Shown: positions 12,972 to 26,242, counted from the first letter of the stretch. The stretch: DNA of 64,000 nucleotides from Leuctra nigra (GCA_934045905.1 OW203768.1:3624316-3688315), one strand, 5' to 3'. Numbers and translations: made by a program. Notes: generated from the letters alone by a model not told the origin.

Positions 12972-13229
12972 TTCAAGCAATTCAAAGTTTTGGGACATTT
13001 CGACATGTTTTATCTATGGTTTTATATACAAAATTATTTATTTCTGTCAACAGTTCAGATTTTAATATTAAAATCTACTTCAGGACAAAAACTTATCAAA
13101 TTTTCATCAACAAGAAAAACAATTACACGTTTACACAGAAAAACAATTATTTCCTATAAGATTTCTGTTGACAGAAATAAATAATTTTATATAAAACATG
13201 GCGAAATATCGAAACTGAATTGCTTTGAA
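12972..13229. mobile_element. Foldback MITE related to 5656-6093
   Basis: Left end TTCAAGCAATTCAAAG and right end CTGAATTGCTTTGAA are inverted. The arms extend inward through CATTTCGACATG / CATGGCGAAAT and ATTTATTTCTGTCAACAG / CTGTTGACAGAAATAAAT. The left half matches 5656 onwards, showing a dispersed family whose centre varies between copies. No coding capacity. Confidence 0.6.
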
Positions 13230-13497
13230 GTGATTTTGTTTTTACCTGCCATACTTTTTAATTGGTCTCGTGAAATTGTCATATTTCGAGACCCCGTATA
13301 TTTTCCATTCCACAGTTTTGACAAACATTGATCAGAAGCTTTAAGATGTTATATTGACTGTTATGATTTACCAATCAAATATGAAAACAATTGAATAATA
13401 TACACCTAATTATGATGCCTGGAACGGTTAACAGAAGATGAGAAAAGCTGATTTAAGGGTTGGGTTTTAAATTTTTTCTTTAATCAGTTGAAGTTTA

Positions 13498-14040
<543 letters not shown>

Positions 14041-14434
14041 AAGTATTAAGTATAAACTATTGGCTATACCTCCTTGGAATATCATTGGTTGTTGGGATGG
14101 TAATCGAGTCATCAAGTCCTTAATTCAGCTGGTAATTGAAAGCTCGTCTCTAAATCCCATGCAGAAGCTCACTTTAAAAGGATTACAATATTACAGTTTG
14201 AAAGTTGAGGAGCCAGGAGGAGATATAACCCAACAAGGAATCGTTTTTGTTCGATTTACACAGCAAATATTACGGGAATTTACTGATTGCGTCTGTTTCA
14301 GAGAATATTGCGGTTCTAGGAATATTCAAACTCATCTCAAATTGAAATTAAGTGAACAGAAAAGCGGATGGATTTTAATAAGCTCTTCGTTTATTTGTTC
14401 ATTTGAAACTAAATTCCATCCCACTCGTAAGTGA

Positions 14435-16455
14435 TACTGTAGGTAGTAGTTATTAACATTTCCAAGTATTACAGGGCAATTGTTATGTGAACCAATCGAC
14501 GCTGATCATCCAACTTTTGTGCTTTCCTTTCTCACAATAGACTTATGGAATTACGAGGAAAAGGGATGTATACGAATCTTTCTTTGTTTTAATCTCACAA
14601 TAATAATATTTAAAAAAATCAATTTTACTAAACGAAATTAATTCGCACACCACGACTTCTGGTACGGACCTTGCAAGTTACTCCAATTTGTGAGGAAAAC
14701 ATGTTTACAATTAGTGTTTGATTTGTTCATAGGCACTCATACGATCATTCAAACTTTTGAAGGAAAATAATAAAATCCGTTGCCTCTTTTCCACATAGCT
14801 AATTTTACAACTATTTAAAAATAAGTTAAAATGCCAACAACTCTTGAAATTCTTGACTGATTTGAACGAAAATATGTGAAATGTGATGAAATGTTGGACA
14901 CAATGACAAGGTACGAGCTCTTCTCTTTTCGACCAATCTGAGGATTTTGCTCAAAAACTATCTCCACTGGAATGATAGCGTGCGTTCAAAATTTCAAGAA
15001 AAAGAAACAAACAAAACTTCGAGTACTACAGTTAAAATATGGATAAGTTTTCACAAAATCTCCGATTGTACAGTTCGTTTTTGCTATGTTTGAACTCTCT
15101 ACAGACCGAGACACCGTCAGTTGTTCTGTAAGGCCGAGAAAGACAACATTGACATGTAATGCGAAAAACCACAACAAAAACAAAGATTCGAGCTTTAAGT
15201 TTTAATGGAGACACTCGCTTCACTCGCTTAAAGTGTAATTTCCTGGACTGATGGTGTTGCCCCACGAACTTTAGATTTCCGGTCCACTGCTCTGCCGCGA
15301 AGCTAAGGCTGTTAAATTTTTATTTTTTTTAAATCTCCTAGATGAAATGGTGAAATTTTTAGATGTGAAGTTGTATTACGTAATTTTGAAGTACCTATCT
15401 TCCTCAGGATAAATATGCGATATTTGTTTCGCATTTATTTATATTTATCTCGTATTTAAAATTTCAAATTTAAGATTCTTGAACTCGATTTCTTGAGCTT
15501 TTAACCTGTTCTGAAAACTTAACGCATCCGAAACAAATGATCCATTTTGTGTTTGTCCATTTGGCGGTATTCAATTTGAATATGGATTCCCTGTGTCAAT
15601 ATTTTAACTTGAATATTACACGATATTACTGGTCCTATTCCATTATTTTTGAAACGTAAATAATTTTTAACTTTGAACTTATTTCCCTGACATTTAAGAT
15701 GGCAAAAGTAAAATGTTAGAAGATCGCCATTCCGTTTATTACATTATTTTCCCATCTCAAATAAACACATTTCTTAAGTAAAAAGCTTCTTTCCCGAGAC
15801 GAGTTTGTCTGTAAAATCTATTAAAAATTAAAATCCACTCCCGTGATCCTGATTTTGTGTTCGCGAGTAATCTCTTTGACGAAACGCTTTGGACTTGAGC
15901 TTCATTTCATGGATTGTTAATAACCTCAAACTTTTCCGCCAGATACGTTTTCCTCTTTATTAATAATTCATCGTCTGAGAATGTTTTAAAGTCTACATGT
16001 TGACTGCCTCGGTCAAGATGGAAGTGAGAATTAATTAAGTTATCTTGTGGAAGGCATGGAAATGTTTTACTGGAGTATTTAGAGAAATTAATTAGGTTCC
16101 AAGGGAAAACAATCAGCTGAGGGGTTTATTTACTAAGACGTTTTCTTTCCCCGGGAAAGTTCGTCTCGCTTCGAGGGTCCGGGTTCGTATAAATCGTAGT
16201 CAAGTCACATCTTTTAAACTAAATGTGGGAGAAGTGAATTAGAGGATCTTTTCCTGTTATCTCGAGACATCACGTGAATTTACCTTAGACTTTGTCAAGT
16301 ATTAGTTCTCTAGATGTAGGTATTTTGAAGGCATCCTCCGAACTAAATAAGAACACATATAAACAATTGTGATAAAAAATAGGTGTATACATATTTTAGT
16401 CTTTAGAAGGCTAAGATTTGTATTCGATAAAAATGAAAATACAAACAACTCTGAT
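14435..16455. other. Non-coding stretch
   Basis: No gene or repeat family recognised. It is AT-rich throughout. Confidence 0.35.
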
Positions 16456-16955
16456 CTCGAAAAAATAGACGATTCCTAAAAGTATCTGAGTGGCTCTGGT
16501 TTCTGAAATAATTCACATGCAGTTTGATTTCCAGATATCTATTGATGTGTGTAACTCATTATTGTCACACCGTCAATTTATAGTTTGCACGTGATGTCAT
16601 CTCATTGTTGCCTGCCGCCATCTTGATGGCACGCAGAATAGCTGTGATTCTCTGCTTTTTTGACGATATTTTATTGTTAATGGCTATACCTGGGAAATTG
16701 TATAGGCTCCGGAGATATCTTTAGTACGAAGAGGAATCACTCACGGTTCAAAAGTACATCGATTTACGTCAAAGTTATAATCTATCCATCAACGTGTCAA
16801 CTTAATGTCCGTCCTTTGGTGAAAAATTCAATAATTTAGCATTGCTGATATAAGACAAAAGAAGTTCGTGCAAGGTACGTGGAAATCAAACTGCAAGTGA
16901 CATTTTCTTAGAAACCAGAGCCTCTCAGATACTTTATGGAATCGTCTATTTAATT
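16456..16955. mobile_element. Foldback element of about 500 bp
   Basis: The outer arms, about 75 bp each (16456-16545 and 16878-16953), are inverted copies sharing AATAGACGATTCC, AGTATCTGAG, GGCTCTGGTTTCT and GCAGTTTGATTTCC. The centre (about 16610-16745, with GGCTCCGGAGATA) recurs inverted at 47440-47585, so the core is a dispersed repeat. No coding capacity. Confidence 0.65.
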
Positions 16956-17032
16956 TGAGAGATTTCAGCTAAACTTTACCTTGAATGTCATTCCTTGAAT
17001 GTAAAAGTTCAGTGATATGTTTCTGTATTTTA

Positions 17033-17555
17033 TAATTGAATGCTGGGCCGGAAGAACCATGAAACCAACAATTTCATTATTCTGAGTAAATAGCCAAAAA
17101 CTATTTAAAGGCCATATTATCACAATTACTTATTTATGCAAGATTAATAGGTTTCATTCAATAAATGGGTATTTGAACACAAAATTTATTACAAAAACTT
17201 ATTTATTTGGAAAGGGTTATATTTCAGTACCCTTTCTGTTTGTGTACTTTCCTCCGAGTTCCTCAAATACTTTCGTTGATTATTCATCCACCAGTTTTGT
17301 TTTCTTGCTTTTATTTAAATGAATTAACAGTTTTAATGACAATTCAGTCCTCACCGTCGGCTATCTAGAATCACATTCATGGTCCTTCCATGGCAGCCAA
17401 CATTCTAGATCAATTTATTGCCAACATTTAAAAAATCAACATTTTAAGGTGGCAGTGGATAGACCTAACATGTACATGAACATGGTGATTCCACAAAAAA
17501 ACCTATTTCGAAAAAAGTGTTGGTTTCATGGTTCTTCCGGCCCAGCATTCAATTA
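17033..17555. mobile_element. Foldback element with 38-bp terminal repeats
   Basis: Terminal inverted repeats start TAATTGAATGCTGGGCCGG and continue AAGAACCATGAAACCAACA on the left; the right arm is the exact inverse. The middle is AT-rich and non-coding. No unambiguous target-site duplication was seen, so the superfamily is undecided. Confidence 0.75.
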
Positions 17556-19387
17556 TTTACCTAATTACCTTTCATAAAGTGGATGAAAACGTCGATTCCT
17601 GCCAACAGTAAGCCTGTTTTACTAAGTGAGCGAGTCAAATATAGGTATAGTTATTTCCATCAATTTTAGTCGCAGATAAAACCCCACAGTAATTAACTAA
17701 TCTGGAATGTCAATAATGTCAAAGACAATAAAATAAAAACCGTCCAGAGTGGTTAATTATTACTTCCCAGCTCATCACGCTATGCCATAACACATCAACT
17801 ATTCAACACAATTAGCTCGAGTACAAACCCAATTGCCGCATACTTCATCCCCCGCCATAAAAATCCGATAATTCTAAAACATTGAAGAGCAAACATCAAT
17901 GAATGTGATCACAGGTATAGAACGAATATCCAATGCATCAAAGAATGACTATCATTGAGGTAATAGCTGTATAGCGTGCAGAGGGTGCTAAATGGCGACG
18001 CCCCTTCAACCCCCAAACCTCCCCCAACTATAGTTTATAACCTACGAACAATAGGGCCAAACGTCGCCCGAGAAAAATTGTTTGAATTATTATGTCATTT
18101 TCAGTATAATAGCGTGGAAGTTTGGGTATTCTTTAGAAAAAAAGAACTAAGAGAAGGAAGGGTTATCCAAAAGTTCTATTGTAAAAGGTTTTAATACAAA
18201 AGAAAGGTTGAATTACGTTTCCTTTGCCGCCCGGATGGCTTTAGGGTAGTGCGACTGCAACTTTCTTGAGGTGGCTGAAGAAAGTTACAAAAATGTGTCT
18301 AGTGTGGCTTTCTCTTTTTTATACAATAAAAAATATTTTATGAAATTTAACAATCTTTCTTAAATCAAAATAAATATTGCGTGCAATTGTTGAATATATT
18401 TATTTTTTAAGAGTTTTTAATTTATGTATTACGTAGGCTAGAACTGATAATTAACGAATCAATAAAGTTCGGGTCAGGCTTCGTATTTAACGGAGGGAGA
18501 AAAAGGGGCAGCAATAAAGCATAAAAGCTTTATTTATATCTGAATATGTAACATAAGCACTTTTAAAAGCTCACTAAATCTCCCCACCCTCTTGACTTTA
18601 TACCGTTCAATTGTACGAATATCGGAAGATATATTGTATAAAACCAACGAAATTTTAATAGAGACTTTTTCGAACCCTATTTACAAACTAAAAAGTTCGG
18701 AACCTTCTATAATCAATAAAAAACGTTGTTAATTTGTGTTGGTTAGCTAACAGAAACCGTCTTGTTTAAAAAATTGTGACCATCTCGTTGATGATAAGAC
18801 AGCTCAAATGTTGAAGGAATAAAGTTAAAGTATTATCGTTTAACTTTAAAAAATATATATCAAATACTTATGATCTGTCTTCAAATTATGAAATTCGTTA
18901 TTTCAAACTAGTAATGAATATCAACTAGGTTTTTCAATGCGCCGAAGTCAATTTCAATGATTCTTGAAAACATGTTCATCCAATCACTTGTAAAAGTGGC
19001 ATAAGTCAAAGTGTAAGAGAATCATTACAACTGATTTCAGATTGCATTATTACCCAACAATGCAACGCAAAGTTTCAAAGTGCACTTCTGTGGTAGAGTT
19101 GACAAGAAGTTATATTCAAGAAGTTTGATTGTTGCAATTCTCAATCAACTGTTTGAATTGAACAGAGTATTCAAATTCCCAGCCCTAGTTTGTTAACTTT
19201 TTATGAAACTTACTGCTTTGAATTTCAGTGACTTAATTACGCAAACTATACTTTTAGGAGTTTTTCTACAAGGTTTTGAAACTTGCAATATTCGTTCGTT
19301 ATTGTATCATCTTCAATAATATCGACAAATTATTTGGTGGTCCTGAATTAATTCTGAGATGTTCACAGTTAAGTTTCACTTTTGTCC
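17556..19387. other. Non-coding stretch
   Basis: No gene recognised. The 72-codon ORF at 17976-18194 has no recognisable domain and is not supported by splice or promoter context. Confidence 0.35.
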
Positions 19388-19390
19388 TAA

Positions 19391-19537
19391 GGCCCGGTCT
19401 TTCAATACTCTGCTAAAGTCTTAATTATCTCTTAACAGTTAGTTAGTGGTCGTTCTAGGAATGTCATTGGTTATTGCCATGTCAATATAGTCCTAATTGA
19501 CTGTATAAAAGTTAGCAAGGCATTGAAAGACCGGCCC
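19391..19537. mobile_element. Tourist-like MITE with TAA duplication
   Basis: A 147-bp element with terminal inverted repeats GGCCCGGTCTTTCAAT / ATTGAAAGACCGGCCC and TAA on each side (19388-19390, 19538-19540), the 3-bp TWA signature of PIF/Harbinger. The core reads GGAATGTCATTGGTTATTGCC then ATATAGTCC. Other members in this window: 23813-23948, 23952-24030 (partial), 27541-27627 (fragment), 33963-34098 and 58066-58178. Confidence 0.85.
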
Positions 19538-20407
19538 TAAGTGGTTTAAAGGGGCAGTGTGAGTTTTTCACCTAAATTTAAAATATGTTCCCACAGTGAG
19601 AAACTTACCAACAACTAAAACGAAGGTAGAATACATAAGGATCTCAAATTCGGCAATACAATGTAACCACGCTGAACTAAATAAAAATGTATGCATCATT
19701 ATATTAGTAGGTAGCTTATACTTTCCGATATTCCCATAAGACCAATACAAATATATTGTCCAAAGATAAAATATTTACTGCCAAAATTAATTATATTTTC
19801 ATGACAAACATTACTAAAATGATTTCAACATTAATTATATTCACAAAACTATGCAAATTTCAAAATGTGATCTAATCACTTCTCACATTTCAGCGTTGAC
19901 TAGTATCGAGTTAAATGTTTTCCTCGAATACATCGAGCACAGTTTGATTTGATAATTACCGTCTTGTGCGAGAGATGCCGTGACCCGGGATCGAGCCCCG
20001 TGGCCGGGTATCTTAAGTACAGTTTCACGTGATTTGCGCGATTACTGCGGTCAAATGCTGATACGGTTTCAATTATAGACCAGAGCCGCCTCCTTCCGCC
20101 GCTCGTCAATCACTCCCGACGCATGGTTCAGGATAAAACGCGTTGAAACGCCTGAATTGTGCGTGGGAAACGCATTGTTCGCAATCTTCAGGACGAAATC
20201 GTTGAGCTTTTAGAGGATTCGAGCTCTTGACCATTTGACATTTCGTGTTCAACATCGTATAGAGAGAGTGTGAAAAAAATCCTAAGTCAATTTTTGTAAT
20301 TTTGTAAATTCGACTCTGAAAATTTTATTATACATTGAAAACATGTTGGAAATCGGGTTGTGAATAATTGGCAATGAATATTTTATTAGTGCACATTAAA
20401 ATATTGA
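19538..20407. other. Non-coding stretch with tRNA-like B-box segment
   Basis: Around 19960-20010 the reverse strand contains a sequence close to an RNA polymerase III B-box (GGGGCTCGATCCCGGG). It may be a decayed SINE head. Nothing else is recognised. Confidence 0.3.
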
Positions 20408-20415
20408 TACTTACT

Positions 20416-21181
20416 TAGGGATGGAGAAAATATCGATATATCGATATATATCGATATCAAAAAAATATCGAAATATCGATACCTGTATACATTGAATATC
20501 GATATATTGAAATATCGATATATCGATATATTGAAATATCGATATATCGATATATTGAAATATTGAAATATCGAAATATCGAAATATTGAAATATCGAAA
20601 TATCGATATATTGAAATATCGAAATATTGAAATATCGATATATTGAAATATCGATATATTGAAGCCTTACCGCATGATACAATTATGTTCTTAATTGAAG
20701 TTTATACCTACTATGGCAAAATAATTCATATTTGCAGTGCAGCGTTTACAAACAAGATTTATGGACAATTTCTCAGATTATTCACATTTTCTTTCTTATC
20801 TGGCCGGTGACCCTATATTTTGGAACAGCTGTGTTATTTCTTTTTACATTTTCTTTTGAAATTCCTAGCAGTTTTAGGAGCAATTTAATACATTCATACG
20901 ATATATCAATATTTCCATACCTATACATCTAAATATTATTTCCATATCAATATTTCGATATTTCGATATTTCAATATATCGATATATCGATATATCGATA
21001 CTTCGATATTTCAATATATCGATATTTCGATATTTCGATATTTCAATATTTCGATATTTCGATATTTCGATATTTCGATATTTCAATATATCGATATATC
21101 GAAGTATCGATATATCGATATATATCGATATATAAATGATATCGATAGTCGATATCAAAATCCAAGTTCGCTCCATCCCTA
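20416..21181. mobile_element. hAT-type foldback MITE filled with TCGATA repeats
   Basis: The ends are TAGGGATGGAG and CTCCATCCCTA, perfect inverted repeats, flanked by the 8-bp duplication TACTTACT (20408-20415 and 21182-21189), diagnostic of hAT. Inside, each arm consists of about 250 bp of TCGATA/TTGAAATA words, inverted between left (about 20430-20665) and right (about 20900-21150). The centre is AT-rich and non-coding. The perfect TSD suggests fairly recent insertion. ORFs made of repeated Ile-Ser-Ile-Tyr are artefacts. Confidence 0.9.
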
Positions 21182-21289
21182 TACTTACTCTTCATAACTA
21201 GCGATTTCTGGACTTTTTGCTTATTTTTCTACCCTCTCTGAACGTAAAGCAAACCATCTTACATGGCAATTCGGCTCAGGCAGTGGGCT

Positions 21290-21430
21290 TTTCGTGATTG
21301 CAGGGTGCGATTAGCCACGACCGCCTCCTTCTTACCGTCAATCCTCACCTATCCTTCATCGTCATCTTCCTATCATCATCATAATCATTCATCCGGCGCC
21401 ATTAGCTTAGTTGCAGAATAGTGCGACTTT
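21290..21430 (+). mobile_element. SINE-like repeat copy
   Basis: Contains the family's 'cgaccgcctcctt' and 'catcatcataatcattcat' segments and the conserved end 'gccattagcttagttgcagaatagtgcgac'. It is the opposite orientation of the better-preserved copy at 22563-22830. The tRNA-like head is absent or too diverged to see. Confidence 0.55.
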
Positions 21431-22562
21431 AAACCAAACTGAAACTGTTTGAAAATAATATGTCTCAAATAAGTACTTATTGCAATTTGCTATAGTTGAC
21501 AGAGTTAACCAAAGTACATGAAAATAATAGCAAATAAAGTTAGTAATGATCAGTACATTTCGAAACTACCTAAGCGGTTGTAAAATGAAATGCTATATAC
21601 ATTTGTCGATTGTCGATTGTCGTTACATTTAGTGCTTGCCGACGACCGATGAGCTAAACATAAACGGGTGTTCTATAGTTAAATAAATATTTCAGATAGA
21701 AAACAAATTCATTTGAAAAATAATTATGTTACACATTGGAATGCTTGCAGGCACACAATTAATAGAAAGTAGCTCCTTTTGTGGTTTTAAACTTGAATTA
21801 TTGAAATTTCAATGATTGACATCCATTCCCATTTAGTGTGAATAACTGTTATAACATTCTTTTACTGTTATTTATTTTACTGTTACCTCTGTAAGCCGGT
21901 TTCTGATGACGTAGGTACTTTTCGTTCAGGTAAGATTGCCATTGCGGAGACAAAGTAAGGCTCAGCTCCTTTATTTCTTTCATTCCTTCTTAAAATAAGA
22001 CACGTACAGCAAAAAACGTAATTTGGCTTATGTAAACTCAAATAGGTATTAAATATCCAGTTCCGTATTTTTTTTCGTTCGCATCTTCTCCATTTCTAAA
22101 AAAAAAAATACCAAAAGCCTTTAGGAGAGCCGTATCAGCGAATTTCAAGAACTCAATAAATACCTTCTCTGAGGTATTGGAAACAGGCGTTTTCAATGTT
22201 TGATCTTTCCTGATCTTATAAGAGCCTTGGAAGCGATATTCTTTAATCAATATTTACCGAAACGTTCTCCCGGAGAATATGTCGAACCCTTGAAGCCATC
22301 TGCTACTTGAGAATATTATGGCGGTCTATAAAGTCCAGAACCTGACACCTCTTTTCTTCTGACAGAGTTTCTGTGACCACGGTAGGTATCACTTAGCAGG
22401 AGCAAAGGGTTAGATACTCGCAATTCTTTCAGTTATATTTTTAGTAACCCGACATCTATGAATTTTATATTCCACGGAAAGTCTTTGTTCATCGAAATTC
22501 TTCAAATTTTCCTGAAGCATGTCTCAAAATATAATAAATGCGCAAATACGAAAACATTTTTT
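21431..22562. other. Non-coding stretch
   Basis: No gene or repeat family recognised. Confidence 0.35.
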
Positions 22563-22830
22563 TTTGTCTGGGGCTGAACGTCGCTCTGTTCTGCAGCGAG
22601 GCTAATGGCGACGGATGAATGATTATGATGATGATCGAAAGATGATGGTGAAGTGTAGGTAAGGATGGAAGGTGGGAAGGAGGCGGTCGTAGCCTATTAG
22701 TAGGGTACCTTACCAGCATTTGCCTGTCGACTGAGGGAAAACCACGAAAAAAAAACAGTCAGTAGGACGGCCGCTGGGATCGAACCCGGGCCTCCGGAAT
22801 ACAAGTTCAGAGCGTTACCACTCAGCCAAA
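22563..22830 (-). mobile_element. tRNA-headed SINE, best copy
   Basis: On the minus strand the order is: a tRNA-like head with an A-box (TGGCTGAGTGG, 22818-22828) and B-box (GGTTCGATCCC, 22776-22786), a body with 'cgaccgcctcc' and ATCATCATAATCATTCAT, the conserved 'gtcgccattagcctcgctgcagaacagagcgacg', and an A-run after CAGCCCCAGAC. This is the structure of a tRNA-derived SINE transcribed by RNA polymerase III. Related copies lacking the head: 21290, 33418, 41393, 43520, 58850, 63655. Confidence 0.7.
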
Positions 22831-22929
22831 AACAAAAACATGTGCTACTGGTGATATCTTAAGAGATAAAGGAGATATTGACGATGACGTTGACGATGAC
22901 GATGACGAAGAAGGGGGAAGGATTAAAGG

Positions 22930-23040
22930 AAAAGTCATTCGTGGTTTTAAATCCTTCCTTAGCTTTACAAGCCTTGGAATTCCAACCCGGGTCTCTCGAA
23001 ACGAGGTCTAGTGCGCTGCCTCTTGAGCCATTCGTCATTA
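22930..23040 (-). repeat. Second tRNA-like segment
   Basis: The reverse strand reads ATGGCTCAAGAGGCAGCGC followed about 30 bases later by ACCCGGGTTGGAATTCC, resembling spaced A- and B-boxes. It does not fold into a convincing tRNA and is more likely a decayed SINE head. It follows directly on a (GACGAT)n-like simple repeat. Confidence 0.35.
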
Positions 23041-23289
23041 ACAAACCAAGTAATTAGAATTCGTAACCATAGAGACTGTAAACGGTCCCCACGATTACAT
23101 ATCAACATTACACACAATTTCTTAACTTATTACACCAACACACACTTAATTACATAATCAACAAAAGCAATCGCCCCTTAATTTATTTTTACCAAAATAT
23201 GACGTATCGTCCAATTACGTAATTATTTATAATCCTTACATTGGACGCGTCAAGCAGTCGGTCTAAAATTAACCCGCGTGTAAGTGTGT

Positions 23290-23400
23290 AACTGCACGCG
23301 CTCACGCACGTCACGCACGTCACGCATGTCACGCATGTCACGCACGTGCGTGACGCGGGACAGTCGAGTGGTACGATGTGTCACGTGACGTGAGTGAGGG
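23290..23400. promoter_or_regulatory. CACG-rich block with CLEAR-type E-box
   Basis: Contains a run of ~10-bp units (TCACGCACG / TCACGCATG), the palindrome CGCACGTGCG (23341-23350), and a perfect GTCACGTGAC (23380-23389) that runs into a donor-like GAC/GTGAGTG. It lies 0.9 kb upstream of the Beat leader exon and is an alternative candidate for promoter or first exon. The function is inferred only from composition and motifs. Confidence 0.3.
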
Positions 23401-23812
23401 GCAGAGTAACTTGAAAACAGATCGGGAAAACGGAGAACTAATTTGTCGAAATCGATTAATGTGAAGGACGACAGTGAAGGTCTCTGCCATATTTGAGATT
23501 GTTGTTAAGATAGACTACTTGTTGAAGCGGCAAAGTTATAGCCCTTTCAGACCCCAGGCAAAAATTTATTTTGATAGACTTTTGGAAAGTTTGATTTTTT
23601 CCCCGATAGATGATTATAAGTTTTAAGAGTTGTGACCCATCCAAAAAGATTGTGAAGTTCATATACATCGCCATACAATTGTGGGGTCAGGACCGAAAGG
23701 GATAAAAAGAATGAATTGCTCTTAGTGTATTGTGGTGTGGAACACTTTTTTAAAACATAATATGTATATTTAGCCCTTTCTGCTAAATCAGTTAAGTTAA
23801 GTTTAATAGTTA

Positions 23813-23948
23813 TGTCCAGTTTTTCAGAGCTCGGCTAAATTTTAAACAGTTGATTTGGACTATATTGCCATGGCAACTACCAATGACATTCCTTGAATGA
23901 CCACTTAAGTTGATCACTGGTTTTAATTGAGCATTGAAAAACCGGCCT
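23813..23948. mobile_element. Tourist-like MITE with near X-box core
   Basis: Same family as 19391-19537, flanked by TTA (23810-23812 and 23949-23951). The core contains ATTGCCATGGCAAC (23864-23877), one base from the RFX X-box. A partial second copy (23952-24030) follows immediately, sharing the TTA junction, so this is a head-to-tail dimer or a second insertion into the first target site. Confidence 0.75.
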
Positions 23949-24258
23949 TTAGTCACTGGTTATAACCATGACAATCGAGTCCATAATTCACTGTTTAAAT
24001 TTATCAGAGCATTGAAAACTGTTCCTTTAATGGTATAAGGGGTTAGTTATATCTATCATAAAATCTTGCAATAAAGTTTCAAAATTTGATAAGTGACCTA
24101 ACGTTTAGGTGATGGAAATGTAAAAAATTGGGATCAATAATTTTTAAGAGAAAAAAAATATTAAATTGTATCGCTTCGACATGTTTTTTATCTTCAATGA
24201 AATAAATTCACGAAGAGTTCGAAGCGAAGATTCTCACACCTTGTCTTCTCCCTTCCAG

Positions 24259-24458
24259 TGTCGTCGCGTCACCATGCTGGTCACCATGACAACCGCCGCT
24301 GTAACAACACTCTGGACCTCTATTACTGCGACTCTCTAAGTTCAATTCGCGTGCGACCTCCGGATGTGCTAATTGCACGTCGTCTGGTGCCAGGGCAGTG
24401 TGTCGACCAGTGGACTTGATGAAACACACAGACTGTGGGGGTTTGTGAAGACAGCAAG
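24259..24458 (+). other. beat: Beat gene leader (5'UTR) with three upstream ORFs
   Basis: A pyrimidine-rich tract (TTGTCTTCTCCCTTCCAG) gives an excellent acceptor ending at 24258, so this exon is preceded by at least one non-coding exon. The leader holds three upstream ORFs before the main start: 24274-24339 (21 codons, MLVTMTTAAVTT...), a two-codon ATG TGC TAA near 24363, and a short one at about 24418 that ends in TGA just upstream. None is in frame with a continuous extension of the main ORF. Upstream ORFs usually lower translation, which would fit a tightly dosed guidance cue; that is inference. Confidence 0.6.
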
Positions 24459-24528
24459 ATGAGTGAGGACTTTCTAGTCAATGTGTTGATGGCGTTTCAT
24501 CTGATCTTGGCCTCGCTTCTGCCCCAAG
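24459..24528 (+). CDS. beat: Beat-family protein, exon encoding signal peptide
   Basis: The ATG opens 23 codons (MSEDFLVNVLMAFHLILASLLPQ) plus one base. A hydrophobic core at about residues 6-21, after a short acidic start, fits a cleavable signal peptide. The exon ends at a consensus donor G/GTAAGA at 24529. The single leftover base joins the first two bases of the exon at 49773 to make Gly24, and the frame continues directly into the Ig domain; this phase match is the main reason for pairing the two exons. Beat proteins are secreted or membrane-anchored Ig-domain ligands that bind Sidestep-family receptors and steer motor axons in Drosophila. The exact paralogue cannot be told. Confidence 0.75.
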
Positions 24529-26242
24529 GTAAGAGATTTGAAATCTGAGAACTCAGTTTTGTTATCAAGTAATGAAAACAATCATGATCATGACACCACT
24601 GTTACCAAAACATGTATTCTACGCAGGTGCAGAATTTTTAATGAACTTCCAGAAACAGTAGACAAAATTAAAATTATCTAGTTAGCTCTGCATTTTCGAA
24701 AATTTCAAATGCAGAGCAGTTCTTTTTCAGGCACAACTGTTTTTGTTATTGACTATTGTTGAATAACATAAATAGACTCATGATCGTCGAACTAGACTAG
24801 TCTGATAACTAGATAATTTTTAATGCTGTCTATATTTTAAATGTTAAATTGGTGTAGTTTTTAAAGGATTACTTTTGAACTTGATCAGATACACTGCTTA
24901 TTTTCACGTTTCAACCAATCAGATGACTACATTGTTCATAATCAATAATCATACACATCGTGGACACATGCAGCTACGTGTTTTGTGTGCCAAATCTAAG
25001 CTTGATCAGCGGGTCTGTAGCACGCCAACAGGCAGAAAAGATAAACTATCGCCAAAAGTTTTGATTCGCTTTCAACACAATTACCTACCATGATATTCAA
25101 ATCTAACCTGTGCAGACTTTAATACGTAATCAAGTGTTTGCTCATAATGTGTTTGCTGTTCTTATTGTTGTATTCTGGGTATTGATTTTAATATGTAATA
25201 TATTCACACATAATTGATTTAATAATGTTATGAATAGAATTTAATAAGTAATACAATTAATTAAACTTAAATTAAACTTAATGGGTTTTACGAAGAGACA
25301 ATATTAAGCCATACAATTTCACATACATAATGAAATCATACTTATACGTTAAGTCCCCTGCTCTCCAAACTGGCATGGTTTTTATTACGGAAAATATAAA
25401 TTATAGTTGTTGCATTTCGTTGTAATATGTAAATGAGACCTCACCTAAAATTCTATATGGCAACTCCCTCCATTATACCTCAACAAACGTACACACGATG
25501 TACTTTAATGCTCATTTAGATAATAGATTAGGTAGTTTAAATTCTACGTTATCAAAGTGTGCTATATTGTAAAAGATCCAAGTTAACTTTATAATAAGTA
25601 TTAACAACCTTCTTATTTCCCTTTCTGAAAGTTCACTCAAATAGACACAAGTTAAGCTTTGAGAACTATTGAAATCCTTTGTAATGTAATTACTGACAAT
25701 GCAACGAATGGAATGAAGTTATGCATAATTGCAGCACGCCAACTTTTAAACGGAATGTCGAAGGCTATAAATTACAACCCTTCTGAATAAAACATGATAA
25801 TTTGTAAATAGAAATCTACTTACTTTGTATAGTTCAAAGGTAGAGTCGGCTGCTTTGAAATGACAAGCAGAAAGAGAGGATTCTTCGGATGAGCTGATAA
25901 GAATCTTAACATAGTCTTGGCACGACATTTCGAGTCGACCAATCACGATCCTGCATTCTGCAAGTTCCCAAAATGAGTTGACAATCGTGAACGCTGTTAT
26001 CTGTGTGCAATTTGTACCCGAGTTTGATTGTAAAGGAGAAATAGTTTGATGTTGTTTTGTGAAATGTAATGAGGACTGCTCGATTGATGTGCAGTGCATT
26101 TCTGCAGAGAGTTTGACTTGTAGTAATTCAGTTCGTCTTGTATGGCAATGGCAAGATCGTACGACAAGATGTAACGTTACTAAAACGAGAATATCGATAC
26201 CCAGGAATATGTTAAAATGTACACTATAAAATCATCCCTGGT

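Noticed and set aside
20386..21176. Ile/Ser/Tyr-rich ORFs of about 100 codons
   Set aside because: They are translations of TCGATA arrays inside a hAT-type MITE.
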